Source of the DNA: Variovorax sp.
Lineage (GTDB): Bacteria > Pseudomonadota > Gammaproteobacteria > Burkholderiales > Burkholderiaceae_C
Direction: 5' to 3'
Length of the DNA stretch: 64,000 nucleotides
NCBI GenBank assembly: GCA_017744935.1
Contig: JAGIAI010000019.1
Location: forward strand, 18,496-82,495
This document shows, in pieces, positions 1 through 8,555 of the stretch (position 1 is the stretch's first letter; every line of letters starts with the position of its first letter). The position numbers and the translations under genes are program-made. The notes below the pieces were generated by a model. It was not told the origin of the DNA. It saw nothing but the letters and a program-made list of their open reading frames with translations, and did no database searches.

Positions 1-567
1 GTGGCGCTCGAAGCCCGGTCCCTTGCTTTCGAGCACCGCACGTGCGGCTCCATGGCAGACGTTGGCCTTGGCGTAGCTCTCGGCGACGTAGGTGTCGCGA
101 CCGGTCCGGAAAGCCTTCGCGCCCGCTGCCGCTGGCGGCGGCACATAGGCAACGGTCACCTGGGGATCGAGATTGCGATAGCCCTTGCGGGCCATGCAGT
201 TGACCAGCGTCTTCTGCTGGAGCGGCGCACCAGCAAGACGGGGCTTGGTCTCGTCATTCAGTCCCGAAGCGATCCCGGAGACCAAGGCCATCCCGACAAA
301 GCCGAAGGGCACGACGATGCCCACGCCCAGTGCGACCGCATCGGCTACTTCGTTGCTGCCCTGGCCCTTGACCGGCAGCACGCGCACGTTCGAAGCAAGG
401 GTGCGGCAGGCAGCGATGTCCGCGGTGAGGTTGTCGGGGTCCACGCCTTGCATGTCGACCATGGGCACATACGACGCGCCCGAGCCGGTGCCCGGGGTCG
501 TGGATGCCTGCGTGGCACAACCGCAAATCAGCGCCGTCATGCAGACGAACGCCAGATTTCTGCCCAT
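1..567 (-). CDS. Predicted outer-membrane lipoprotein, 3' end outside the window
   Basis: Reading down from an ATG at 567 gives 189 codons with no stop before the window edge, so the C-terminus is missing. The N-terminus is a short hydrophobic leader with a lipobox-like I-C-G-C ending at Cys17, which suggests lipidation and envelope location. The mature part is rich in Ala and Gly, with a hydrophobic glycine-rich stretch at about residues 75-100 (GIVVPFG, then GMALVSGIASG) and scattered cysteines (about 56, 129 and 172). I recognise no family. It is separated by 113 bases from the PhaZ-like stop at 681 and reads in the same direction. Confidence 0.65.
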   Translation of the reverse strand, partial: MGRNLAFVCMTALICGCATQASTTPGTGSGASYVPMVDMQGVDPDNLTADIAACRTLASNVRVLPVKGQGSNEVADAVALGVGIVVPFGFVGMALVSGIASGLNDETKPRLAGAPLQQKTLVNCMARKGYRNLDPQVTVAYVPPPAAAGAKAFRTGRDTYVAESYAKANVCHGAARAVLESKGPGFERH

Positions 568-680
568 GGATGCCCTCCAGAGTGGCGTTGGAGCGGGGCG
601 CGATTTGAGCACACGTTCTGTTACTTGGGAACAGTCTCGCGTTGCACGAAAGCGATTCTTGAACTTTGGTTCTACCGAAT

Positions 681-1517
681 TCAGTCCGCCGCCGCAGCCG
701 CCGTGTGCTGGTCCATGAACGCCTCGACCCGCCGCGCCGTTTGCGCCGCGCGGGTGAGCACGAAGAGGTGCCCGCAGTCGACCGTCTCCAGCGTGGCCTT
801 GCGCAGCCCGGACGCGAGGATGCGGCCGTTGATCGGCGGCACGATCGGGTCGTCGTCGCCCATCAGCACCAGTGCCGGTGCCTCGACGCGATTCAGGCGT
901 GGCCAGCTCGTCCAGCCGAAGGTGGCGAGCAACTGGTAGAGGTAGCCGTGGCGGCTCGGGCTGCGCATGGACTCGGCGTGCAGTTGCAGCAGTTCGGTTT
1001 CGAGGCGCAGTTCGCCGCCGTACAGGTCGCCGCCGATCTGCATCAGGTAGCCGGGGTCGGTGTAGCGCCGGGGGCTCAGCATCTTGAACAGCACGTTGAG
1101 CCGCCCGGGCACCATCACGATGCCCGCGCAGGTGGCCGCAAGCGTGAGGGTCTTGCAGCGGCGCGGATGGTTGATCGCGAATTCCTGTGCGATCGCACCG
1201 CCCCAGGAAACGCCGAAGATGTGCGCGTCCTTGACGTCGAGCCGCGCGAGCACGTCCGCGCCAAGTTGCGCGATGTCGCGCGGCCGGTAGGGCAGCAATG
1301 GCGCGGGCGATTCGCCGACACCCGGCGCGTCGAAGGTGACGACGCGCGTTCGGGTGAAGCGCGCCATGAAGGGCGCCATCGTTTCCACGCTGGCACCGAT
1401 GCCGTTGAACAGCAGCAGCGTGCGTTCAGCCTGAGGCGCGCCACCGATCGCGACGCGCAGGCGCTGGGTTCCGACGCGGACCGGAAAGGTCTCCAGGGGC
1501 TTGCTCGCCCGGCTCAT
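681..1517 (-). CDS. phaZ: Alpha/beta hydrolase of the intracellular PHA depolymerase (PhaZ) type
   Basis: A 278-residue alpha/beta hydrolase with oxyanion segment FNGIGAS (about 37-43), nucleophile elbow GVSWGG (Ser104), an acidic GDDDPIVPP segment and the catalytic His in DCGHLF near the C-terminus. Length and motifs fit the intracellular medium-chain PHA depolymerases found beside class II phaC genes in pseudomonads, which release hydroxy acids from cytoplasmic granules. The start overlaps the phaC stop by 4 bases, so translation is probably coupled. There is no signal peptide. Activity on polymer rather than on a small ester is inferred from the neighbouring gene. Confidence 0.75.
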   Translation of the reverse strand: MSRASKPLETFPVRVGTQRLRVAIGGAPQAERTLLLFNGIGASVETMAPFMARFTRTRVVTFDAPGVGESPAPLLPYRPRDIAQLGADVLARLDVKDAHIFGVSWGGAIAQEFAINHPRRCKTLTLAATCAGIVMVPGRLNVLFKMLSPRRYTDPGYLMQIGGDLYGGELRLETELLQLHAESMRSPSRHGYLYQLLATFGWTSWPRLNRVEAPALVLMGDDDPIVPPINGRILASGLRKATLETVDCGHLFVLTRAAQTARRVEAFMDQHTAAAAAD

Positions 1518-3184
1518 TCAGCCGCCGCCGTTTCGCCATCCGCGAGCACGTAGGTGCCCGGCGCATCGCACAGCGGCGGATGCTCGCGGGAGCCTTCGCG
1601 TGCGGGCGCACGTCGTTGCGCGTCCGAGCGTTCGGCAAGCCACGTCGAGAGATGTGGCCACCAGCTGCCATCATTGGTCCTCGCACCGGCCTCGAAGCTT
1701 TGCGGCGAATCGTGTGCGCCGGCGTTGGTCATGAACGACGCCTTCTTGCCGCCCGGCGGCGTGACGATCGACTGCACATGCCCGCTCGAAGTCAGCACGA
1801 ATTCGCTTTCACCGCCAAGCAGGTTGCGCGTCTGGTAGCAGCCGTCCCACGGCGTGATGTGGTCGGTGCGGCCGGCGACGATGTAGCTGTCGCAAGCGAC
1901 ATTCGAGAGCGACAGGGGCAACTCGCCGATCGACAGGCCCCCTTGGTGCGCGAGCGCATTGGTCTCCAGCAGTGCGATGAAGTCGGCATGCAGCCGCGCG
2001 GGCAGGCGCGTGGTGTCGGAGTTCCAATAGAGGATGTCGAAGGTCGGCGGCTTCTCGCCCATGAGGTAGTTGTTGACCCAGTAGTTCCACACGAGCTCGT
2101 TCGGCCGCAGCCAGGCGAAGACCTTCGCGAGGTCCTTGCCTTGCAGCACGCCGGCGTTGCCGCTCGCGGTGCGCGCGAGGTCGAGCGTCTCCAGGTGTGC
2201 AAAGAGGCCCATCGAGCTGTCGGCGATGCTGCCGATGTCGAGCAGCGAGACGAGCAGGGTCAGGCTGCGCGCCCAGTCGCTTCCCTTGGCCTGCAGGTAG
2301 GCCAGCAGTGCCGCCGAGGTGATGCCACCGGAGCAGGCGCCGAGCACATGCATCTGCGGCGAGCGCGAGATCTCGCGGACTGTCTGCATCGCTTCTTCGA
2401 GCGCGAGCACGTAGTCCTGCAGGCCCCACTCCGACTGGTCCGAGCCGGGATCGAACCAGCTCACGACAAACACCTGGAAGCCCTGCTGAACGAGGTACTC
2501 GATCAGGCTGCGGCCGGGCGCGAGGTCCCAGATGTAGTACTTGTTGATCTGCGGCGGCACGATGAAAAGTGGCGTGCCGTGCACCGTCTTCGTCTGGGCC
2601 TTGTATTCGATCAGCTCCAGCATCTCATGGCGATGCACGACCGCGCCGGGCGTGACCGCGAGGTTGCGGCCGACGCCGAACTGTGATGCGTCGACCATCG
2701 ACGGCAGGCCGCCGTTGTCGCGCCAGTCGGCCGCAAGTTGCCTTGTGCCTTCGAGGAGGTTTCGGCCGCCCGTTTCGAGCGTGCGGCGGATCGCGGCGGG
2801 GTTGCCTGCGAGCGTGTTGGTCGGCGCGAGCGTGTCGGCGAGCATGCCGAGCGCCATGTGTGCACGTGCCTCGTCGCGCGGCGAAAGATCGAGCTCGCCG
2901 GCCAGCCGGTGCGCTTCCCTGGCGAGCGCGAGGTGGCTCTGCATGAGTGCGCGGTACACAGGGTTGCGCGTCCACGTCGGGTCGTCGAAGCGACGATCAC
3001 CTGCGGCGGGCTCGATCTTCGAGAAGCCGGTGGTGGCCTTCAGCACGGCTGTGCCGGACCGCTGCAGGCTGCGCATCGTTTCGAAGGGCCGACGGCAGAC
3101 CGCCGCCGCCATCGAGATGAACGAATCGCTGAGCCGGGAGCCGTTGCGGTCGAGATCGGGTCGGATACGGACGCCCTTGCTCAT
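1514..3184 (-). CDS. phaC: Poly(3-hydroxyalkanoate) synthase, class II-like PhaC
   Basis: A 556-residue protein of PhaC length and architecture. The lipase-like box GACSGG places the catalytic Cys at 284; the Asp is D441 in GRTDHITPW and the His is H469 in SSGHVQS. The family polymerises (R)-3-hydroxyacyl-CoA on granules. It overlaps the MaoC gene upstream and the PhaZ-like gene downstream by 4 bases each, giving a hydratase-synthase-depolymerase unit. The C-terminal 50 residues are charged and Ala-rich and look variable. It sits at the end of an operon of envelope and export genes, which is unusual for a storage-polymer synthase. Confidence 0.85.
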   Translation of the reverse strand: MSKGVRIRPDLDRNGSRLSDSFISMAAAVCRRPFETMRSLQRSGTAVLKATTGFSKIEPAAGDRRFDDPTWTRNPVYRALMQSHLALAREAHRLAGELDLSPRDEARAHMALGMLADTLAPTNTLAGNPAAIRRTLETGGRNLLEGTRQLAADWRDNGGLPSMVDASQFGVGRNLAVTPGAVVHRHEMLELIEYKAQTKTVHGTPLFIVPPQINKYYIWDLAPGRSLIEYLVQQGFQVFVVSWFDPGSDQSEWGLQDYVLALEEAMQTVREISRSPQMHVLGACSGGITSAALLAYLQAKGSDWARSLTLLVSLLDIGSIADSSMGLFAHLETLDLARTASGNAGVLQGKDLAKVFAWLRPNELVWNYWVNNYLMGEKPPTFDILYWNSDTTRLPARLHADFIALLETNALAHQGGLSIGELPLSLSNVACDSYIVAGRTDHITPWDGCYQTRNLLGGESEFVLTSSGHVQSIVTPPGGKKASFMTNAGAHDSPQSFEAGARTNDGSWWPHLSTWLAERSDAQRRAPAREGSREHPPLCDAPGTYVLADGETAAAE

Positions 3185-3651
3185 GACATCACCATCGCGA
3201 GAGATTCAGCCACCATCACCGGACGCCAGGAATCGCCGCTGGCATAGGCCGTGTTCTTGCAGCGCATGAGCCATTGGCCGGGCTGCTTCTCGTTGGCCTC
3301 GACCAGTTCGATGTGAAGGCGGACGTAGCTGCCGCTCGGCACCGGCGAAAGAAAGCGCACGCGGTCGAAGCCGTAGTTCAGCACGCCCTTGGCGTCGGCG
3401 GGATACACGCCGAGCTCGAAATGCGCGGACGGGACCAGCGAGAGGACCATCAGCCCGTGCGCGATGGTCTGGCCGAAAGGGCTTTCCGCGCGTGCGCGTT
3501 CGGCGTCGACATGAATCCACTGCTCGTCGCCTGTGCATGCGGCGAAGCGGTCGATGCGGCGCTGGTCGAGCAGTGTCGGGGACGATGCGCCGAAGTCGTG
3601 GCCGACGTGGTCCTTCAGCGTGGCCATGTTGTAGTTCTTGAGGGAAGTCAT
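3181..3651 (-). CDS. MaoC-like (R)-specific enoyl-CoA hydratase
   Basis: A 156-residue single hot-dog-fold protein of the MaoC/PhaJ type. The hydratase signature is visible as TGDEQWIHVD (catalytic Asp42 and His47 by analogy with PhaJ) followed by PFGQTIAHG at about 58-66. Such enzymes hydrate trans-2-enoyl-CoA from beta-oxidation to (R)-3-hydroxyacyl-CoA, the monomer used by PhaC, whose start codon overlaps this stop codon. The coupling supports a phaJ-like role, but function in other acyl-CoA pathways is possible. Confidence 0.8.
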   Translation of the reverse strand: MTSLKNYNMATLKDHVGHDFGASSPTLLDQRRIDRFAACTGDEQWIHVDAERARAESPFGQTIAHGLMVLSLVPSAHFELGVYPADAKGVLNYGFDRVRFLSPVPSGSYVRLHIELVEANEKQPGQWLMRCKNTAYASGDSWRPVMVAESLAMVMS

Positions 3652-3678
3652 TGTTCTTGGGTTCAGATCGGTGGGAAC

Positions 3679-6126
3679 TCAGGCCGCATTCGGTGCAGCG
3701 GCCGGCGTGGCGTCGGCCACGGGTTTGCTCGTGCGGGGACGCAGCAGGAAGTGCGACAGCGCCGGGATCAGCAGGACCGCCCCGACCATGTTCCAGATGA
3801 ACATGAACGCGAGCAGGATGCCCATGTCGGCCTGGAACTTGATGGGCGAGAGCGCCCAGGTCAGCACGCCCGCGGCGAGCGTGACGCCGACCAGTGCGAC
3901 CACCTTGCCGGTGAAGCGCAGCGCTCGTGCATAGGCTTCGGCGAGCGTCGCCCCCTGGCGCTGTTCAGCGAGCTGCACGCTGAGCAGGTACAGCGCGTAG
4001 TCCACGCCAATGCCCACGCCGAGTGCGATCACGGGAAGGGTCGCGACCTTGACGCCGATGCCCAGGCACACCATGAGCGCTTCGCACAGCACCGAGGTGA
4101 TGATGAGCGGCACGACGGCCACGACCACGGCGCGCCAGCTGCGGAAGGTGACGAAGCACAGCGCGATCACGGCGGCGTAGACCAGCACGAGCATCTCGTT
4201 CCATGCCTTGTGCACCACGATGTTGGTCGCGGCCTCGATGCCGGCGCCACCGGCGGCCAGCAGGAACTTGCGGTCTTCGTTGCTGTGTGTATCCGCGAAG
4301 GCGGCGCTGGCGGCGACCACGCGATCGAGCGTCTCGGCGCGGTGGTCGGAGAGATAGGCGATCACCGGCATCACCGAGCAGTCGGTGTTGAACAACTCGG
4401 GGTTGTTCACGCTCGCCTGCTGGGCGCCGTAGTTCAGCACGTCCTGGTTGCGCGCGATGGTGAGCCACTTGGGGCTGCCTTCGTTGCTGCCAGCGGTGAT
4501 CTGCCGCACCGCGTTGGCGAGAGATACGGTGGTCTGCACGCCGGGAACCTGCTGCAGTGTCCAGGCAAGGCGATCGGCCTCGACCAGGGTGCCGTATTGC
4601 AGGCAGCCTTCCTTGGCGGTCTTCACGATCACCGCGAAGGTGTCGCTCGACAGAGAGTAGTTCGCCGTGATGTAGGCGTTGTCGCGGTTGTAGCGCGATT
4701 GCGGACGCAACTCTGGAGCGCCTGGATCGAGGTCGCCGATCTTGAGATGCGTGCTGGCGGCGAAGCCGATGGCGAGCAGCGCGGCGGCCGCGCTGATTGT
4801 GCGTACCGCCCACTTGCGCTCGGTGAAGTGGCCGAGCCATGCGTTCAGTCGCGATGAGCCTGCGTTGTTCTCGGCTCGCAGGCTGCGCGCCGCGGCTTTG
4901 GGGCTCACACCCACGTACGACAGCAGCACCGGCAGCAGGATCAGGTTGGTGAAGATCAGTACGCCCACGCCAATGCTCGCGGTGAGCGCGAGGTCCTTGA
5001 TGACGGGGATGTCGATGACCATCAGCACGGCGAAGCCCACCACGTCGGCCACCAGAGCGGTAAGGCCCGCAAGGAAGAGGCGACGGAAAGTGAAGCGCGC
5101 AGCAATCAGCTTGTGTTCGCCGCGCCCGATGTCCTGCATGATCCCGTTCATCTTCTGCGCGCCGTGCGACACGCCGATCGCGAAGACGAGGAACGGCACG
5201 AGGATGGAATACGGGTCAAGCTCGAAGCCGAGCCCGGCCACCAGCCCGAGCTGCCACACCACCGCAATGAGCGAGCACGCGATCACGAGAGCCGTGCTGC
5301 GCAAGCAACGGGTGTAGAGAAAGATGATGGCCGCTGCGACCAGCGCCGCGATGGCGAAGTACAGCGCCACCTGGTGCAGTCCGTCGATGAGATCGCCGAC
5401 GAGCTTGGCGAAGCCGACCGTGTGCACGCGGATGCCGGTCGCCTTGCCGCTGGCGTCCTGTTCGTAGCTCGCGGCCAGCTTGTCCAGCGTGTGCGAGAGC
5501 GCGCGGTAGTCGATGCGCTGGCCGGTGGTCGGGTCCTTGTCGAGCAGGGGCACGATGATCATGCTCGACTTGAAGTCGTTGCCGACCAGGCTGCCACCGA
5601 GACCCGCACGTGCGATGTTGGCGCGAAGCTGTTCGGTGGCGCGCGGTGTGCCGTCGTAGTTGTCGGGCATCACCGGGCCGCCACGGAAGCCTTCCTCAGT
5701 TACTTCCGTCCAGCGCACGCCGGGCGCCCAGAGCGACTTCATCCAGGCGCGGTCGACGCCGGGCGTCAGGAAGAGTTCGTCCTGCAGACGCTTCAGCGCG
5801 TCGAGGTACTTGGGCTGATAGATGTCGCCCTCGGTGTTCTCGACCACGATGCGCAGCGAGTTGCCGAGGCCGCGCAGGTCGGCGCGGTGCTCCAGGTAGT
5901 TCTGGATGTAGGGGTGGCTGCGCGGAATCATCTTCTCGAAGCTGGCGTTCAGGCCCAACTTCGACCAGGCCAGGAAGCCCAGTGCGATCGTGATCAACGC
6001 GCAGGCGATGACGATCGCGAGCCGGTTGTTGAATACAAGCCGCTCCAGGCGTGGGCCGGAGCGCATGTCGAAGGATTCGAGCGAAATCGGCGCGGCGTCC
6101 TGCGCGCGCGTAGCAGGGGTGTGCAT
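3679..6126 (-). CDS. RND/MMPL-family transporter
   Basis: An 815-residue inner-membrane protein with the RND/MMPL layout: one N-terminal membrane helix (about 35-55), a large periplasmic loop, a first block of five helices (about 255-400), a second single helix (about 435-455), a second loop and a final block (about 640-790). The length fits bacterial MMPL/HpnN-like exporters of lipophilic molecules rather than 1,000-residue AcrB pumps. No membrane-fusion protein gene is nearby; the neighbours are YCF48-like, DUF1329 and DUF1302 proteins, a set that recurs with such transporters. Substrate unknown; a hydrophobic acyl compound is a guess from the pha-like genes 27 bases downstream. Confidence 0.8.
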   Translation of the reverse strand: MHTPATRAQDAAPISLESFDMRSGPRLERLVFNNRLAIVIACALITIALGFLAWSKLGLNASFEKMIPRSHPYIQNYLEHRADLRGLGNSLRIVVENTEGDIYQPKYLDALKRLQDELFLTPGVDRAWMKSLWAPGVRWTEVTEEGFRGGPVMPDNYDGTPRATEQLRANIARAGLGGSLVGNDFKSSMIIVPLLDKDPTTGQRIDYRALSHTLDKLAASYEQDASGKATGIRVHTVGFAKLVGDLIDGLHQVALYFAIAALVAAAIIFLYTRCLRSTALVIACSLIAVVWQLGLVAGLGFELDPYSILVPFLVFAIGVSHGAQKMNGIMQDIGRGEHKLIAARFTFRRLFLAGLTALVADVVGFAVLMVIDIPVIKDLALTASIGVGVLIFTNLILLPVLLSYVGVSPKAAARSLRAENNAGSSRLNAWLGHFTERKWAVRTISAAAALLAIGFAASTHLKIGDLDPGAPELRPQSRYNRDNAYITANYSLSSDTFAVIVKTAKEGCLQYGTLVEADRLAWTLQQVPGVQTTVSLANAVRQITAGSNEGSPKWLTIARNQDVLNYGAQQASVNNPELFNTDCSVMPVIAYLSDHRAETLDRVVAASAAFADTHSNEDRKFLLAAGGAGIEAATNIVVHKAWNEMLVLVYAAVIALCFVTFRSWRAVVVAVVPLIITSVLCEALMVCLGIGVKVATLPVIALGVGIGVDYALYLLSVQLAEQRQGATLAEAYARALRFTGKVVALVGVTLAAGVLTWALSPIKFQADMGILLAFMFIWNMVGAVLLIPALSHFLLRPRTSKPVADATPAAAPNAA

Positions 6127-6152
6127 GTAAGTTCTCCGGCTGCCCCGGAGGG

Positions 6153-7148
6153 TCAGGGCAGCGTCAGTGCCTGGGTTCCGCGCGGTCCGGCGACAACCAG
6201 GCTTCCATTGGCCGCGACGGTGACGGCGGCCGCGGGGAGAGTGCCGGCAACCGGCACTGGCTTGAAGCTCGCGCCGTCATCGCGGCTCGCGAGGATGTGG
6301 CCGGCCTGGCTCACGATGACGAGGCGGCCGTCGCTGTCGCGCGTGCTCGCCGTCAGGCCGACCTGCAGGCCCGTCGGGACCTGCTGCCATTGACGTCCGC
6401 CGTCGGTGCTGCGCAGCACGGTGCCGCGCAGGCCGTGGGCGATCACGGTTTGTCCGCTGCCGGTCACGCCGAAGAGCGTGCCCTTGTAGGGAAGCTCCAG
6501 TGCGCGGAACTGCGTGTCGCCCTGTGCGAGCTTGAGCAGCAGCCCTTGCTCGCCGGCGATATAGATGTCGGAACCGATGCCGCGCACCGCATAGAGGTGC
6601 TGGGCCTTGGGGTTGTCGACCGCTTGCTCCATCGATTCCCAGGTTACGCCGCCGTTGGCAGTGCGGAACACGAGGCCGAAGGCCCCGACCACATAGCCGT
6701 TGTTCGCGTCGCGGAACCACACATCGAGGAACGGGTTCTCCGCGCCTTTGTCGCCCAGACGGCGGCCATCGAGCTGGGTGGTCCAGCTCTGGCCGCCGTC
6801 CTTCGTGCGCAGCACGACGCCGTCGTGGCCCACGGCCCAGCCGTCGGTGGCGGTCGGGAAGCTCACGGCCACGAGGTCGGAGCTCACCGGCACTTCGGCC
6901 TGACGCCAGCTCTTGCCGGCGTCATCGGAGTAGACGATGTGGCCGCGCTGGCCGACCGCGACGATGCGGTCCCCGGCACGCGCCAGCCCGTTGAGCAGGG
7001 CGTGAGAGGCCAGTGCACTGCGGGCGGCCGGCGTGTCGAGCACGTCGCGCCAGCCTTTGTCGGCTGCCGCCTGCGCTCCCCACGCGGCGGCGCATGCGAG
7101 GGCCAAGGCGGCAACCTGGGCGGCTCTTTTCGCGCGCTTTGTGTTCAT
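6153..7148 (-). CDS. YCF48-like beta-propeller protein, exported
   Basis: A 331-residue protein from the ATG at 7148, chosen over the upstream in-frame ATG at 7181 because it starts a normal signal peptide (basic residues, Ala/Leu-rich core, AAWGAQA cleavage region). The rest is a series of BNR/YCF48-type repeats of the form DDAGKSW, KDGGQSW, NGGVTW, TDGGRQW and DDGASF, so a periplasmic beta-propeller is expected. It lies between DUF1329 and the RND transporter with small gaps, as in other DUF1302/DUF1329/RND loci. It may be an assembly or adaptor factor; the exact role is unknown. Confidence 0.8.
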   Translation of the reverse strand: MNTKRAKRAAQVAALALACAAAWGAQAAADKGWRDVLDTPAARSALASHALLNGLARAGDRIVAVGQRGHIVYSDDAGKSWRQAEVPVSSDLVAVSFPTATDGWAVGHDGVVLRTKDGGQSWTTQLDGRRLGDKGAENPFLDVWFRDANNGYVVGAFGLVFRTANGGVTWESMEQAVDNPKAQHLYAVRGIGSDIYIAGEQGLLLKLAQGDTQFRALELPYKGTLFGVTGSGQTVIAHGLRGTVLRSTDGGRQWQQVPTGLQVGLTASTRDSDGRLVIVSQAGHILASRDDGASFKPVPVAGTLPAAAVTVAANGSLVVAGPRGTQALTLP

Positions 7149-7164
7149 GTGCAGGCTCCCCGCT

Positions 7165-8520
7165 TCAGCGAATACCGGCACCGGCCAGTGAGTCGGCTGT
7201 CCACTCGCGGTCTGTCAGCGGCTTCGTCTGGCGCATGCCGCCCGTCTCGGCGATGTAGCCGGTCAGCGAGTAGACGCGCGAGACGAAGTCGTAGTGGCCG
7301 AACATGTCGGTGTACGGAGCCGGCAGGTCGTAGCTCGGCGCCATGTAGGCAAAGCCGGCGCGGTAGAGCTGGCCGCGTGCGTCGTAGTTGTCAGACGCCA
7401 GCGCCGCCCACGAGTCCTCGTCGAGGTAGAAGGTGCGCTTGCCGTAGACGTGGCGCTTGCCTTCACGCAGCGTGGCTTCGACCACCCACACACGGTGCAG
7501 CTCCCAGCGGATCGCATCGGGGTTCAGGTGATTGGGCTTGAGCAGGTCGTCCTGCTTGGTCCCGTAGACCGCAGCGTAGTCGTTGTAGGGAACGATCATT
7601 TCCTTCTTGCCGACGAGCTTGAAGTCGAAGCGGTCCATCGAGCCGTTGAAGATGAAGGTGTCGTCGAACGTCGTCGCACCGGCGGTGCCGGGGTTGGGCG
7701 TGTCGAACGACAGGTCGGGCGCGACCTTCACGCGGCGCTGGCCGGGCAGGTAGCTCCAGGCACGGCGGTCCTTGTTGCCGATGTCCAGCGGGTCCACGAT
7801 CATCAGCGCTTCGCCTGCACGGCGTGCGGGGCCGGTGTAGGTCAGCTTGATGCGCCAGTAGGTGTCCGCGTCCGTCTTGGCGGTGTCCCAGAAGGGGAAG
7901 TCCTGCACGCTCACGCCTTCGGTGGCGAGCGCCGGGCGGCCGCTGGCGTCGACGTTGATGTTGCGGTACTTGGCTTCATACGACTGGCCGTTGAAGCGCA
8001 CGAGGTGGTTCCACATCGCCTCGTAGCCCGTCTTCGGGATCGGGAAAGGGAAGCCCGCATGCACGCCTTCGATCGAGCGGCCGTCGTTCACGGTCTTGGC
8101 GTTGACTGCGCTCTTCGCGGTGTTGTCGATCACGAACTTCGGAAAGGCGACGGTGCGGTGCGTCGGATAGACGTCGACGCGGAACGTCGGATAGGTCTTC
8201 AGCAACGTCTTCGTGCCTTCGGTCAGCTTGTCGGCGTATTCGCCCATGTTCTTGGCGTCGATGACAAGGCGCGGCTTCTCGCTCGCGAACGGATCCGGGC
8301 GAATGCCGTCGCCGGCCTTGAACTCGGCCGGAGCCTTGGTCAGTCCGCCGGCGTAGGCGGGGATGGTGCCGTCCTTGTTGCCGGCCTTCTCGGCGCCGAC
8401 TGGGGTCAGCGTGGTGCCGAGCGCCTTGGCCTCGTCGGCGCTCACTGCGGCATGCGCGAGGATGCCGGCCTGCGCCGCGACGAATCCGGCGATGACGACG
8501 CGTTTGAGTGTGAACTTCAT
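7165..8520 (-). CDS. DUF1329 family periplasmic/outer-membrane protein
   Basis: A 451-residue protein starting at the ATG at 8520, with an obvious signal peptide (MKFTLKRVVIAGFVAAQAG, then cleavage near AHA). The mature protein looks like DUF1329, which is distantly related to LolB/LolA-like lipoprotein-sorting folds: Trp- and Tyr-rich beta strands such as RAWSYLPGQRRVK and KRTFYLDEDSW. The frame stays open upstream of the ATG, but that part overlaps the DUF1302 gene and is discarded. It is 35 bases after DUF1302, with which it nearly always pairs. A role in handling hydrophobic compounds at the outer membrane is inferred. Confidence 0.85.
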   Translation of the reverse strand: MKFTLKRVVIAGFVAAQAGILAHAAVSADEAKALGTTLTPVGAEKAGNKDGTIPAYAGGLTKAPAEFKAGDGIRPDPFASEKPRLVIDAKNMGEYADKLTEGTKTLLKTYPTFRVDVYPTHRTVAFPKFVIDNTAKSAVNAKTVNDGRSIEGVHAGFPFPIPKTGYEAMWNHLVRFNGQSYEAKYRNINVDASGRPALATEGVSVQDFPFWDTAKTDADTYWRIKLTYTGPARRAGEALMIVDPLDIGNKDRRAWSYLPGQRRVKVAPDLSFDTPNPGTAGATTFDDTFIFNGSMDRFDFKLVGKKEMIVPYNDYAAVYGTKQDDLLKPNHLNPDAIRWELHRVWVVEATLREGKRHVYGKRTFYLDEDSWAALASDNYDARGQLYRAGFAYMAPSYDLPAPYTDMFGHYDFVSRVYSLTGYIAETGGMRQTKPLTDREWTADSLAGAGIR

Positions 8521-8555
8521 GTCTTGTCTCCTTGGGGTGGGCTCTAGAGAAGGCT

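Noticed and set aside
3274..4857. A 527-codon open frame on the plus strand
   Set aside because: Antisense to the RND transporter and MaoC genes, whose motifs are clear.
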